This document shows, in pieces, positions 19,801 to 28,550 of a stretch of DNA of 64,000 nucleotides. The translations under genes were made by a program, and so were the position numbers. Source of the DNA: Opitutaceae bacterium (GTDB lineage: Bacteria > Verrucomicrobiota > Verrucomicrobiia > Opitutales > Opitutaceae). The notes under the pieces are model-generated. The model saw only the letters and a program-made list of their open reading frames with translations, did not search any database and had not been told where the DNA came from. How positions within the stretch are numbered: the stretch's first letter is position 1; every line of letters starts with the position of its first letter. The stretch is taken from positions 1 to 64,000 of the forward strand of contig PLXR01000023.1 in assembly GCA_003151495.1 (NCBI GenBank). Direction: 5' to 3'.

Positions 19801-20462
19801 TCCGAAGCGGCGTGCTCTTGAGCCAGCCGGACGGCCGTTACCGGTTTGAGCCCTGGCCGCGCATCGCCCAGATTGCGCCCGCCGACGGCGTCGTGGCCGG
19901 GGACTTTGAGGGGGTCGGCCATGCCGGGATCTTCGCCGTGCAGAATTCCTACGCCCCCGCGCCTGCGATCGGCCGATTTGACGGCGGTTTGAGCCAGCTG
20001 CTCCGCGGGGATGGCCTTGGCCACCTTGCGCCGGTGGCGCCGCTCGAGAGCGGTCTCGTGGTCCCCGGGGACGCGAAGGCGCTTGCGGTGCTAAGCCTGG
20101 GCGACGGCGCATTGCCTGGCTTCCTGGTCTCCCGCAACGGCGAGCCCACCCTCGCCTTCCGCAACAACGGCGCCGTTGGCCGCCACTTTGTCCGGGTCCT
20201 TCTCAAGGGCCTGCCCGGCAACCCCCAGGCCGCGGGCGCGAGCGTCACCGCGGAATACGCCGACGGTGCGACGCAAACGGGCTATGTCAGTGCGGGCTCT
20301 GGGTATTACAGCCAGTCGTGCGCGGCGGTGTATTTCGGATCCCCGGACCGCAACCCGATCCGGCTGATGCGCGTACGCTGGCCGTCAGGAGCGACCACGG
20401 CGTCCCCCGCCTACGCAGGAGCCGTCCCTGCGACAGTCCAATTCTCGGAGCCCGGGCCTTGA
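16815..20462 (+). CDS. double CRTAC1-type (FG-GAP/ASPIC-UnbV) exported protein
   Basis: A 1,215-residue protein with a hydrophobic Ala/Leu-rich signal segment near residues 18-38. It appears to be a tandem of two CRTAC1 units. The first half (residues 50-610) has propeller repeats with calcium-type loops (DYDGDGLPD, DVNNDGLLD, DYDRDGRLD, DYDGDGWPD) and ends in an ASPIC/UnbV region (GTRSNRFGIGSRVTLES, then VSWPSGAVQTFENL). The second half has weaker repeats (DIDGSGRDG, DVDGDGWPD, DFNGDGRPD) and ends in a second ASPIC-like segment (VRWPSGATTA). The propeller repeats suggest calcium binding and protein or glycan contacts outside the cytoplasm. It sits 7 bp after the preceding CRTAC1 gene. Confidence 0.87.
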   Translation: MGEGSILVAPAPSGRGIFVRTAASALAALGLAAVLGAAPPSGGGIEEKPLAQRPVAGGGPLFSLVPAEESGLRTENRYDDPEMWGRRARELEIGAIGTGVAIGDYDGDGLPDVFLVNKTVGCRLFHNLGNGRFEDVTEKAGVAEHGVDEKNWKQGATFADVNNDGLLDIYVCRFGAPNLLYINQGDGTFKEEAHAYGLDLNDASVMAYFYDYDRDGRLDVFIQTNVLDAKRHPEGQRNHLFHNNGDGTFADVTARSGVAPGPAHGNSAVWWDYDGDGWPDLYVANDFDVPDALFHNNRNGTFTDVAAQVLPHTPYSSMGSDSGDIMNTGMIDLMVADMAAIDPEEDQRAMAGTRSRMREPDEGSGEVRQFPANALYLNTGTGRCLEAARLAGLAATDWTWAPLWEDWDNSGRLSLFVTNGMFREIHNQDLIARRMMAGSEAAGEQIIRNSPEFAETHRAFRNRGDLNFEDVSQAWGLDQKGVSFGAACGDLYGDGDMDIVYTNYQGGATLLRNNGGAAHRVVIALRGTRSNRFGIGSRVTLESASGIQARDVTLGRGFMSSSEPIAHFGLGGDATIRRLTVSWPSGAVQTFENLHVDRRYTVTEPTVPPQGVLPREPARPTAQFSEASRDLNLSWAAAEDSYDEFLEQRLLPERLNRRGPALAIGDIDGSGRDGVCIGGTTRDPLRVLLPRGDGTWAPEASPGLAAPPGVDDGPLLLVDSTGSGRLDLLVTAGGTSQPAGAPEYQPRLYLNDGHGHFLPAPEGTIPPLSISAGAACAADFEHSGRLGIFIGGRVQPGSYPAAPQSVLLANRGGRFVDLTDSAAPMLRNVGMVTSALWCDVDGDGWPDLLLTLEWGHVKYFHNEAGRRFDDWTEKAGFASAGTGWWRSIAVADFNGDGRPDFAVGNVGLNTPYRADAGRPTLLYYGDFGGRGTSEIVEAFTRGDRIYPTRSRSDLGAAIPSVFRRFRWNNDYAKATLQEILGEERLASATRLAATELRSGVLLSQPDGRYRFEPWPRIAQIAPADGVVAGDFEGVGHAGIFAVQNSYAPAPAIGRFDGGLSQLLRGDGLGHLAPVAPLESGLVVPGDAKALAVLSLGDGALPGFLVSRNGEPTLAFRNNGAVGRHFVRVLLKGLPGNPQAAGASVTAEYADGATQTGYVSAGSGYYSQSCAAVYFGSPDRNPIRLMRVRWPSGATTASPAYAGAVPATVQFSEPGP

Positions 20463-20727
20463 GCGGGCTCGCATGAGCGTGGCAGAACCCCCTCTGTGTG
20501 TCCGCCATTCGCCCCGCTATCTTGGCTATCCGCCACACGGAGCTGGTCATCTCGAGGGCTGGTATGCAAACCGGACGAAACCCCCAATGCCCCTTGAAGG
20601 AGACCGCATCTGTTGTTCAGACGCGGCGGTAAACGCAGCGGAGGGCGGGGTGAGAACAGCGGCATCAGCAGATCTACTGCATGCGATTAGGAGACTGACT
20701 GCTCGGATCATCGCGAGCTTGGCATTT

Positions 20728-22446
20728 ATGAATTCGTCCAACCAAGCCATTGGTCCTGCAGCGCGGGCATGCATGATGCTTCTGTTTGCGGCGCTGGCTT
20801 TGCCGGCTTGCAGCCGGAAGGCGCCTGAGTCCACAGGCACCCAGGCGCAGGCGCCCACCTTTGGCGTGACCCCTCCGGTCCAAGCCGGGGCCGACGACCT
20901 TTTTGAGGACGTGACCGCGAAGGTGGGAATCAAATTCGTCCAGCAATTCTGCGACACCCGAATTGCCAACATCATCGAGTCCAACGGGTCGGGCATCGGC
21001 GTCTTCGACTACGACAACGACGGCAATATGGATCTCTTCTTCTGCAATCCCGGCCCGCTGGCAGGCGTGACGCACGAGGCTCCGGGGACGCCGCGCCAAC
21101 CGTGCCAACTCTACCGCAACAACGGCGACGGGACGTTCACGGACGTGACCGGGAAGGCCGGCCTCGGGGGCGCAGGCTACGCCGTGGCGGTTGCCGCGGC
21201 GGACTACGACGGGGACGGCTGGACGGACCTTTACGTCGTCTGTGTCGGCAAGAGCATCCTCTACCACAACAACCACGACGGGACGTTCACGGATGTGACC
21301 GAGAAGGCCGGGGTCGCCGCCGAAGGCACCGGCATTGGCGCCACCTGGATCGACGTCAACCACAGCGGCAGGCTGGACCTCTACGTGGCGCACTACCTGA
21401 GCTTTGATCCGAATTACAAGCTGTACTATGACCCGACAAGCTACCCGGGCCCGCTGGCGTATAAGCCCGAACACGACATCCTCTACACAAACAACGGCGA
21501 CGGGACCTTCACCGACGCGAGCGTTGCGTCGGGCATCGCGGCCCTGCCGCCCCACCGCACGATGTCGGTGAGCGCATTGGACCTCGACAGGAACGGACAC
21601 CAGGACCTCTACCTGAGCAATGACGCCACCCCGAACATGCTGCTCATCAATGACGGCCATGGGCATTTTCAAGACGAGGCCCTGAAGCGGGGCGTCGCAT
21701 TCAACGCGCTGGGCGAGGCCGCCGGCTCGATGACCGCGGCGATCGGCGACTGCGACGGCAGCGGGAACCCCTCGATCCTGGTCTCCCGCCTGGGCTACGG
21801 CTCCCTGTACCTGCGCTCGGCCCAGGGCGACTACGTCGACCAGATGATGGCCTCGGGGCTTGGCACGCTGACGGCACAGTACGTCGGCTGGGGATGCAAC
21901 TTCATCGACTTCGACAATGCGGGAAAGCTCGATGTCTTCATCGCCAACGGAGATGCCTTCCGGATGGTGGGCTGGCAGAGCCTGCTGTTGGAAAACGACG
22001 GGCACGGCCATTTCAGCAATGCGGTCGAGAAAGGGGGCGCCTATTTCCGGACGCCGGTGCGGGCCCGCTCGAGCGTGGTAGTCGATTACGACAATGACGG
22101 GAGGATGGACGTGGTGGTGGGGCTCATGGGGGACCGCCCGGTCCTGCTGCACAACCGCGACCGGTCGGGCAACCACTGGATCACGCTTTCGCTCCGCGGG
22201 ACGCGCAGCAATCCGGCCGGATGGGGCTCGCAGATCGAGGTGAGGGCCGGGGGCAGCACCTATTCGCAGGAGTGCCGCTGCCCTTCCGGCTTCCTGAGCC
22301 AATCGGACCCCAGGGTGCACTTCGGAATCGGGCAGGCCCCAAAAATCGACCAGATCCGGATCACCTGGCCGAGCGGCACGGTCCAGACGCTCACCGACAT
22401 CCGGGCCGACCAGATATTGAAGGTCACCGAGCCCTCTTCCCGATGA
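20728..22446 (+). CDS. CRTAC1-family lipoprotein
   Basis: The chosen ATG at 20728 gives 572 residues and a lipoprotein signal (ACMMLLFAALALPAC, Cys at about residue 27). The frame is open to 20473, but that extension is low-complexity and has no family similarity. The mature part is a standard single CRTAC1 unit: LFEDVTAKVGIKFVQ, then DYDNDGNMD, DYDGDGWTD, DVNHSGRLD and DYDNDGRMD propeller loops, and a final ASPIC/UnbV segment (RGTRSNPAGWGSQIEV, ITWPSGTVQTL). It is probably anchored to the outer membrane or outer leaflet of the inner membrane. The stop overlaps the next start (ATGA), so it is co-translated with the haem lipoprotein that follows. Confidence 0.87.
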   Translation: MNSSNQAIGPAARACMMLLFAALALPACSRKAPESTGTQAQAPTFGVTPPVQAGADDLFEDVTAKVGIKFVQQFCDTRIANIIESNGSGIGVFDYDNDGNMDLFFCNPGPLAGVTHEAPGTPRQPCQLYRNNGDGTFTDVTGKAGLGGAGYAVAVAAADYDGDGWTDLYVVCVGKSILYHNNHDGTFTDVTEKAGVAAEGTGIGATWIDVNHSGRLDLYVAHYLSFDPNYKLYYDPTSYPGPLAYKPEHDILYTNNGDGTFTDASVASGIAALPPHRTMSVSALDLDRNGHQDLYLSNDATPNMLLINDGHGHFQDEALKRGVAFNALGEAAGSMTAAIGDCDGSGNPSILVSRLGYGSLYLRSAQGDYVDQMMASGLGTLTAQYVGWGCNFIDFDNAGKLDVFIANGDAFRMVGWQSLLLENDGHGHFSNAVEKGGAYFRTPVRARSSVVVDYDNDGRMDVVVGLMGDRPVLLHNRDRSGNHWITLSLRGTRSNPAGWGSQIEVRAGGSTYSQECRCPSGFLSQSDPRVHFGIGQAPKIDQIRITWPSGTVQTLTDIRADQILKVTEPSSR

Positions 22447-23894
22447 CTCGGAAGACCAGCGCTTCGCTTTTGCTTGGCGCCGCGGTGCTCCTTCTGGCGG
22501 CATGCGACCCGCAGGCCCAGCAGGGTTCCATCGTCCTAACCCAGGTGCCCGTGGGGGCGCCGGCCCCGCAGGACATGACGGTGCTCGACGCTAGGTATCC
22601 GCCGGGGAGCCGGGTGGTCCTGCTCAGCCCTCCCTTCGGCGCGCAGGCCGTGCGGGTGCTGTCCGAGGGGCTTGAGGCAGCCGGCGACCCATGCGTTTCC
22701 TGGGACGGCCGATGGGTCTATTTTGCCGGAAAGGACAAGGACCGGCAGGGTTGGCAGATCTACAGGGTCGCCGCGGGGGGTGGCAGCCCCGAGCGCCTCA
22801 CGGACGCACCCGGCGGGGCGATGGATCCGGCGGTCGCCGCCCACGAGGAGCTCGTCTACAGCTCTCCGGTCCCGAAGGCGGGACGCCTCTGGGCGTCCCC
22901 GGAGCCGCCTAGCCTGTACGGGATGCTCCCCGGGAAGGCGCCCCGGCGCCTCACCTTCGGCCCCGACGCAGCCGTGAACCCGACCGTGCTTAGGGACGGG
23001 AGAATCCTTTATGTGGGTGCCGCGGCGAGCGACAGCAGGCGGGCGCAGCCGCACCTGTGCCTCTATACGGTGAACAACGACGGCACGGAAGTGACCGCCT
23101 ATGCCGGCCAGGACGACGGGGTCGACACGGTCCGGCGCCCCCGGGAGCTTGGCGACGGCAGGATTGGCTTCCTGGCATCGCGGGGGCATGAACCGGGCGC
23201 CTCGGAATGGGCCGAGGGCGTGCGCTCGGCTGCGCCGTTTGCCACCCGGGCGAACCTCCTCCCCTTCCCCGGCCAGGGATGCCGTTCCGTGGAGCCGACA
23301 CCCGAGGGGGAACTGCTCGTCTGCGCCGACGTGGCCGGAATGGTGGGCCGCTCCATGACCGCCAATGCGGCGCTCTTTCGCGTCGCCCCCGGGGCCGCCG
23401 AGCTGGGCGCGCCCGTTTTCGACGACCCGAGCTGGAACAGCATCGAGGCGACCGGAATCGCCCGCCGGGATGAAGCCGCCGGCCATACGACCACCGTCAT
23501 GCCTGCGGCCTCCCAGGGAACAATCCTCTGCCTGAACGCAAACGACAGCTGCGAGCCCGCGACCGACGGGACCGGCTCGCCCGCCGCCCAACTCCGGATA
23601 ACGGCGATCGTCGGCCCAGGCCAGCTGCGTGTCCTCGGAACCGTCCCGGTGGCGTCCGATGGCTCGGTGCTCGTGCGGCTGCCCGCCGGGGTTCCCCTGG
23701 GCCTTGACACCCTCGACGGGGCGGGCCGCGTGCTTCGCCACCAGCCCCCTGTCTTCTGGCTGCTGCCGGGAGAGAACAGAGCGTGCGTCGGCTGCCACGA
23801 GCGGCGCAGCCATTCCCCCCGCAACGTGCGGCCGCTGGCCGTCCAGACCGACCCCGAGAGCATTGGCCTCGCGGGGAAAAGCTACTCCCGATGA
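22443..23894 (+). CDS. beta-propeller lipoprotein with C-terminal haem motif (HzsA-like)
   Basis: A 483-residue protein from the ATG at 22443, which overlaps the preceding stop. The N-terminus is a lipoprotein signal (SLLLGAAVLLLAAC). The middle has WD40/TolB-like propeller strands (CVSWDGRWVYFAG, NPTVLRDGRILYV). The extreme C-terminus holds one c-type haem motif in GENRACVGCHERRSH. Propeller plus late GENRxCxGCH is the arrangement of hydrazine-synthase-alpha-like proteins of planctomycetes and Verrucomicrobia, most of which do not make hydrazine. Here it is more likely an electron-transfer partner of the adjacent multihaem protein. Its stop overlaps the next start (ATGA). Confidence 0.75.
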   Translation: MTRKTSASLLLGAAVLLLAACDPQAQQGSIVLTQVPVGAPAPQDMTVLDARYPPGSRVVLLSPPFGAQAVRVLSEGLEAAGDPCVSWDGRWVYFAGKDKDRQGWQIYRVAAGGGSPERLTDAPGGAMDPAVAAHEELVYSSPVPKAGRLWASPEPPSLYGMLPGKAPRRLTFGPDAAVNPTVLRDGRILYVGAAASDSRRAQPHLCLYTVNNDGTEVTAYAGQDDGVDTVRRPRELGDGRIGFLASRGHEPGASEWAEGVRSAAPFATRANLLPFPGQGCRSVEPTPEGELLVCADVAGMVGRSMTANAALFRVAPGAAELGAPVFDDPSWNSIEATGIARRDEAAGHTTTVMPAASQGTILCLNANDSCEPATDGTGSPAAQLRITAIVGPGQLRVLGTVPVASDGSVLVRLPAGVPLGLDTLDGAGRVLRHQPPVFWLLPGENRACVGCHERRSHSPRNVRPLAVQTDPESIGLAGKSYSR

Positions 23895-25864
23895 ATCTGA
23901 AACGCTCGCTCTTTGCCGTCACGACAGCGGCCCTCGCGTTTTCCGTGGTGGTCCTTGGCGGAGGGTATGGGCTCCGGGCCCACCAGCGGATCAGGTCCGG
24001 GCGCCCCGACCTGGGGCTCGTCTCCTGCACCCACTGCCACCAAGGGAGCCTGAACAAGATGCCGTGGGCGAAGGCGCGGCCTCACCATGATTCGCCCGGG
24101 GGAATGGTGCTGTCCCCGGACGGGAAGAGGCTGTTCATCGCCCTCGATGACAAGGACGAGGTTGCCGAGGCCGATGTCGCCACGCTTGCGGTTCTTCGGC
24201 GGGCGAAGGTCCCCGGTGGCCCGTTCGGCCTCGCCCTCGACGCTCAGGGGGAGCGCCTTTTCGTCGCCTGCCAGCATGTGGACCAGGTTGCAGTCCTCGA
24301 CACGAGCGACCTCGCCGAAAAAGCCCGCGTCAGCGTGGGGGTCCGTCCGACCGACATCGCCTTCTGCCCGACGCGCGGCGGCGAGCGCCTGGTCGTCACC
24401 AATTCCGGCAGCGACGACATCTCCATCCTATCGCCCTCGCCGCTGGCCGAGGTCGCGAGGGTCGCGGGGGGGCGCGAACCCTATGCCGCCACGGTGGTGG
24501 ACGGCGGCCGCTGCGTCTACGTCGCGAATCGCATGGCCGTGCACGACGGGCAGCTCGCCCCGCCCGCCTCCGAGGTCACGGTGCTCGACCCGGCAAGCGG
24601 GCACATCGTGAACCGGCTCGCGCTCGACTCGGCACACATGGCCGAGGGGATCGCCGCGGTGCCCAAGAAGGGATGGGTCCTGAATACGATGATCCGCGTG
24701 CGCAATCTGGTCCCTATCACGCAGGTGAAGGACGGGTGGGTCATGGCGAGCGGCCTGGCGATCTCGCAGGCGGACGGCGCCGTCACACAGGTCCCCCTGG
24801 ACGAGGCCAATGCCAGTTTCTCCGACCCCTCGGGGGTCGTTGCGAGCCCCGACGGCCGGCGCGCCTTCGTCGCGTCCGGAGGTTCGGACGTGGTCACCGT
24901 CGTCGACCTCGACTGGCTCAACTCGTGGCTCTCACGGGCCAGCCCCGCGGACCGCGGTGACGCCATCATGGACATGGCATTCTCCTATCACTACGTGCTC
25001 GCGCGTATCCCAACCGGCTGCAATCCCAAGCACCTGGCGCTTTCCCCGGACGGCAGCCGGCTCTTTGTCGCCGAGAGGCTCGACGACAGCGTCCTCGTCG
25101 TCGACACGGCCAGCCTCAAGCCGCTGGGCCGGATTGTGCTGGGCGACGGGGGCAGGAACGACCCGATCCGGCAGGGCGAGCGGGTCTTTACTCGGGCGCG
25201 CTACACCTTTCAGGGCGGCTTCGACTGCAGATCCTGCCACGCCGACGGGCATGTCGACGGGCTCTCCTACGACTTCGACGGAAGCGGCGTGGGCGACAAC
25301 CTCCTCGACAACCGCAGCCTGTGCGGCGTGGCGGGTACCGAGCCGTTCAAGTGGAACGGCAGGAATCCGACGCTTCAATTCCAGGACGGCCCCCGGTTCG
25401 CCCGGGTGCTCATGAGAACCGATCCGATTCCGGATCCGCAGCTCGACGAGCTGGCAACATTCATCCTCCACCTGCCTCCCACCCGCACAATTCCCTGGGA
25501 CCAGGTTGGCAAGCCCCTCACCCCGGCGCAGCAGCGCGGGCGCGACCTCTTCTTTGCGACGAAGCGCCCCAACGGCACACCGATTCCGCGCTCGCGCCAG
25601 TGCCAGGTCTGCCACCGGCCCCCGCTCTACACAAACCGCTTGATAGCCTCAGTCGGCACCCAGGGGCGGCGCGACCCCAAGGAGGGTTTCGACACGCCGC
25701 ACCTGATCGGAGTCGGCGCCTCGGCCCCCTATCTGCATGACGGCCGCGCGAGGACGCTCGAGGAGATCTGGACCGTCTACCAGATCGACGACCTGCACGG
25801 GGTCAGCAGCTATTGGACCAAGCTACAGCTCAATGACATGGTCGAGTATTTGAGGACCCTTTAG
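23891..25864 (+). CDS. YVTN beta-propeller/di-haem peroxidase-like cytochrome c
   Basis: A 657-residue exported protein from the ATG at 23891. It begins with a signal or anchor segment (residues 4-28), then has three CxxCH haem motifs: CTHCH at residues 46-50, CRSCH in the middle of the C-terminal half, and CQVCH near the end. Between the first and second lies a YVTN-type propeller (SPDGKRLFIALDDKDEVA, SPDGSRLFVAERLDDSVLVVD). The C-terminal third, with TPHLIGVGASAPYLHDGRARTLEEIW, matches the bacterial di-haem cytochrome c peroxidase/MauG group. It is a periplasmic redox enzyme of unknown substrate, coupled to the haem lipoprotein upstream. Seven bases separate it from the next gene. Confidence 0.82.
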   Translation: MNLKRSLFAVTTAALAFSVVVLGGGYGLRAHQRIRSGRPDLGLVSCTHCHQGSLNKMPWAKARPHHDSPGGMVLSPDGKRLFIALDDKDEVAEADVATLAVLRRAKVPGGPFGLALDAQGERLFVACQHVDQVAVLDTSDLAEKARVSVGVRPTDIAFCPTRGGERLVVTNSGSDDISILSPSPLAEVARVAGGREPYAATVVDGGRCVYVANRMAVHDGQLAPPASEVTVLDPASGHIVNRLALDSAHMAEGIAAVPKKGWVLNTMIRVRNLVPITQVKDGWVMASGLAISQADGAVTQVPLDEANASFSDPSGVVASPDGRRAFVASGGSDVVTVVDLDWLNSWLSRASPADRGDAIMDMAFSYHYVLARIPTGCNPKHLALSPDGSRLFVAERLDDSVLVVDTASLKPLGRIVLGDGGRNDPIRQGERVFTRARYTFQGGFDCRSCHADGHVDGLSYDFDGSGVGDNLLDNRSLCGVAGTEPFKWNGRNPTLQFQDGPRFARVLMRTDPIPDPQLDELATFILHLPPTRTIPWDQVGKPLTPAQQRGRDLFFATKRPNGTPIPRSRQCQVCHRPPLYTNRLIASVGTQGRRDPKEGFDTPHLIGVGASAPYLHDGRARTLEEIWTVYQIDDLHGVSSYWTKLQLNDMVEYLRTL

Positions 25865-25871
25865 CAATCCC

Positions 25872-27020
25872 ATGAAAAACCGTCTCAGTCCACCGTTTGC
25901 GATCGTCATCGGCCTGGCCTCCGCCCTGTCGCACGCCCAGGGCATGAACGCCCCCGCGCCGGCTCCCGGCGCCGGCCCGCTGCCGATCCCTGTCGTCTCG
26001 CGGTTCGAGAACTTTGGCGAGAAGGACGGCATTCCTTCCCACAAGGTCCATTGCGTCCTGAAGGCGAGCGATGGACGGATTTGGATCGGCACCCCCAATG
26101 GCCTGTGCGTCAGGCAGGACAATGGCACGTTCCGCCGCTACGGCACGGAGGACGGGCTGAGCCATCTCACCGTGCTGAGCATTGCCGAGGACCCCGCAAC
26201 GGGGGACCTGTGGATTGCCACGCTGCAGGGGCTCACCCGGCTCAGCGGGGGCAGATTCACGGCCTTCACGCAGACAAACAGCGGTCTTCCCAACAACGTG
26301 GTCTACGGCGTGGCCGTGGCGGAGGGCACGGTCTGGGCAGCGACCGCGGCGGGGACGGGAGCTTACGATCTCAGGACCAGGGCCTGGAAGCCCTACGACC
26401 AGACCAACACCGTCATGAATGAGCCCTGGTGCTACGCGGTCGCGCCGGGGAAGGGGGTCATCTACCTTGGCGTCTGGGCTGGCGGCGTCGTCGAGCACGA
26501 TCCGCACACAGGAACCTTCAAGGCCTACCGCGATCCCGACGGCGAGTTCCACATCGCGCTCGCGACCGACAGCGGACCCATCGTCGACGTCACCTCCTGG
26601 GTGGCCTACGATCAGGGAATCCTCTGGCAGGGCTCCTACTTCGGCCTCGCCCGCTACAACACGGGCTCGGCAACCTGGCGGACATGGGTCCAGGACAAGA
26701 CCCCTCTTCTCTCAAATTTTGTAAACACGGTCTTTGCCCACGGCCGCCTGGGATGGGTCTCCACCGACCGGGGGGTTTCGGTCACCGACGGGGACAATTG
26801 GGTCAACTACCTTGTGGACAAGGAGGGTCGGGGCGTCGTCCGGATCTACCGCCCGGGCAAGCCGCCCGAGACCCGGATGATGACGACGGCGCTTCCCGAC
26901 GGATTTATAATGGCGGTATGGGCGGACGATCACGAGGCGTGGTTCGCCACATCAAACGGGCTAAGCCACGGCGTCTTCACCGTGTCGTCCGATTCATCGG
27001 CGCTCACCTCAAACCCGTAG
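25872..27020 (+). CDS. exported two-component-regulator-propeller-like protein
   Basis: A 382-residue protein with an N-terminal signal peptide (SALSHAQG, cleavage near residue 24). The body is built of Reg_prop-type repeats, as found in the sensor half of hybrid two-component regulators: KDGIPSHKVHCVLKASDGRIWIGTPNGL, EDGLSHLTVLSIAEDPATGDLWIATLQGL, NSGLPNNVVYGVAV. It stops after the propeller and has no transmembrane, kinase or DNA-binding part, so it is a free-standing sensory or binding propeller in the periplasm. It follows the haem protein after 7 bp and precedes a solute-binding protein after 8 bp. Confidence 0.8.
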   Translation: MKNRLSPPFAIVIGLASALSHAQGMNAPAPAPGAGPLPIPVVSRFENFGEKDGIPSHKVHCVLKASDGRIWIGTPNGLCVRQDNGTFRRYGTEDGLSHLTVLSIAEDPATGDLWIATLQGLTRLSGGRFTAFTQTNSGLPNNVVYGVAVAEGTVWAATAAGTGAYDLRTRAWKPYDQTNTVMNEPWCYAVAPGKGVIYLGVWAGGVVEHDPHTGTFKAYRDPDGEFHIALATDSGPIVDVTSWVAYDQGILWQGSYFGLARYNTGSATWRTWVQDKTPLLSNFVNTVFAHGRLGWVSTDRGVSVTDGDNWVNYLVDKEGRGVVRIYRPGKPPETRMMTTALPDGFIMAVWADDHEAWFATSNGLSHGVFTVSSDSSALTSNP

Positions 27021-27028
27021 GCGCAACC

Positions 27029-28441
27029 ATGAGAAACACCCTCTTTGCTATCATTGCCGCCTCCATCGCCGCTTCCGCGGCCCTCGGTGCCGACGCCCCC
27101 CCCGTTTCCTCGGCCGAAGGCAGGGACAATAGGGTGCCCGGCGCGCTGCCTGCCGCCCAGGTTCCGGGCACAACGGCTCCCGCAGCATCCCGTTTCATCT
27201 ATGCCACGCCGGAGGAGGAGTATCCGCCCTACGGCGGCCTTCCCAAGGAGCTTTGGCCATTTGCCAACACCGAGCCCTATTACAGGTATTTCGTCACCCG
27301 CATGCCATTCCGCGGACCGGGCCGCGACTACCCTCCGGAGGCCAATCTGAAGTCGCTCAGGATCGGACTTGTGGATGCCCCGAAGGTCGGGGCCAACTGG
27401 GAACGGAGCGTCCGGACGCGGGAGGGCATCGTCCTTGCCATGGAGGAGGCGAACCTTGAACGCGGGCCCGGCGAGCTGCCCTTTGATCTCATCGAGCACG
27501 AGGGAATCGCCCAATGGGGCGGAGCCGCCAACCTGGCGGCGCAGCTCGCCGACGAGAAGGTTCTTGCCTACCTCGGCACCATCGACGGAACGGATGCGCA
27601 CGTCGCCCTGCGCGTCACCCTCAAGACGGAGATCGTCATGGTCAACACGTCGGACCCGGACCAGACCCTCACGGAGACGCAGATACCGTGGCTTATCCGG
27701 GTCCTGCCCGATCATCGGCAGGAGGAGGGAAGGCTCGCCGAATTGATGGTCCGCACGTGCGGCTGCAAGCGCATCGCGGTCCTGCGCGCAGGGAACCGGT
27801 TTGCCCGTGTCGGGGCGCACCAGTTCGAGGATTTTGCGCGACGGCTGGGATGTCCTGTGGTGCAGGAGCTGCTTTTCAGCCCGGGCGCCACCGACATTCC
27901 TTACCAGATCGCAGCGATCAAGGAATCGCAGCCGGATGCGATCTTCTTCCTTGGCGAGCCGAATGACATCGGCCGATTTGCCAAGCAATTCCGCCAGGCG
28001 GGCGTGAAGGCCCGCTTCTTCGGGACCGACCTCCTCATGGAAGACGGATTCCTGCAGAATGCGGGCGATGCGGCCGAGGGCACGACGTTCACCTTCTACT
28101 CCGATCCCACCCGCCAGGACCCGCTCTGGACCGAATTTTCGGCCCGATTCAAGAAACGCTGGGGCCACGAACCCGACACCTATGCCGCCTATGCCTACGA
28201 CGGCGCTGAGATTCTCCTCCATGCGATCAGGATCTCGGGGCCGAACCGGTGGCGCATCCGCGACGGGGTGTACAATCTGGACTACTACCAAGGGGTCACC
28301 GGCTGGATGAGGTTTGACGGGACGGGCTCCAACACGGCTCCGGTGTGCATAGTGCGCTACGAGAAAGGCCGCCGCGTCTTTGAACCCCAGGTCGAGTTCG
28401 CACCGCCATCCAACGCGGGCACGTTGACCCGCTCACCCTGA
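27029..28441 (+). CDS. branched-chain-amino-acid-type solute-binding protein
   Basis: A 470-residue protein from the ATG at 27029 with a clear signal peptide (NTLFAIIAASIAASAALGADA). From about residue 110 it follows the type I periplasmic binding fold of the Leu/Ile/Val family (LKSLRIGLVDAPKVG, then REGIVLAMEEANLERG, VLAYLGTIDGTDAHVAL, PWLIRVLPDHRQEEGRLAELMV, YDGAEILLHAI). The first 90 residues contain an extra proline- and tyrosine-rich segment not usual for the family. No permease or ATPase gene is near, so it may act in sensing or deliver its ligand to the other exported proteins of this operon. Confidence 0.85.
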   Translation: MRNTLFAIIAASIAASAALGADAPPVSSAEGRDNRVPGALPAAQVPGTTAPAASRFIYATPEEEYPPYGGLPKELWPFANTEPYYRYFVTRMPFRGPGRDYPPEANLKSLRIGLVDAPKVGANWERSVRTREGIVLAMEEANLERGPGELPFDLIEHEGIAQWGGAANLAAQLADEKVLAYLGTIDGTDAHVALRVTLKTEIVMVNTSDPDQTLTETQIPWLIRVLPDHRQEEGRLAELMVRTCGCKRIAVLRAGNRFARVGAHQFEDFARRLGCPVVQELLFSPGATDIPYQIAAIKESQPDAIFFLGEPNDIGRFAKQFRQAGVKARFFGTDLLMEDGFLQNAGDAAEGTTFTFYSDPTRQDPLWTEFSARFKKRWGHEPDTYAAYAYDGAEILLHAIRISGPNRWRIRDGVYNLDYYQGVTGWMRFDGTGSNTAPVCIVRYEKGRRVFEPQVEFAPPSNAGTLTRSP

Positions 28442-28550
28442 GCCCGATGGCCCCCGCTTCTCGGATGCGTCGACCCTCGAGAGGCCGGGCCGGAGCCTTA
28501 CGGGTTCAAGGGTGGCCGCGCGGCGCTGAACTGAAGGGAGGGAGCCCGTC

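Noticed and set aside
20674-22503. A 609-codon minus-strand frame opposite the CRTAC1 lipoprotein
   Set aside because: Its Val/His-rich repeats mirror the FG-GAP repeats of the opposite strand, which carries a lipobox and clear propeller loops.
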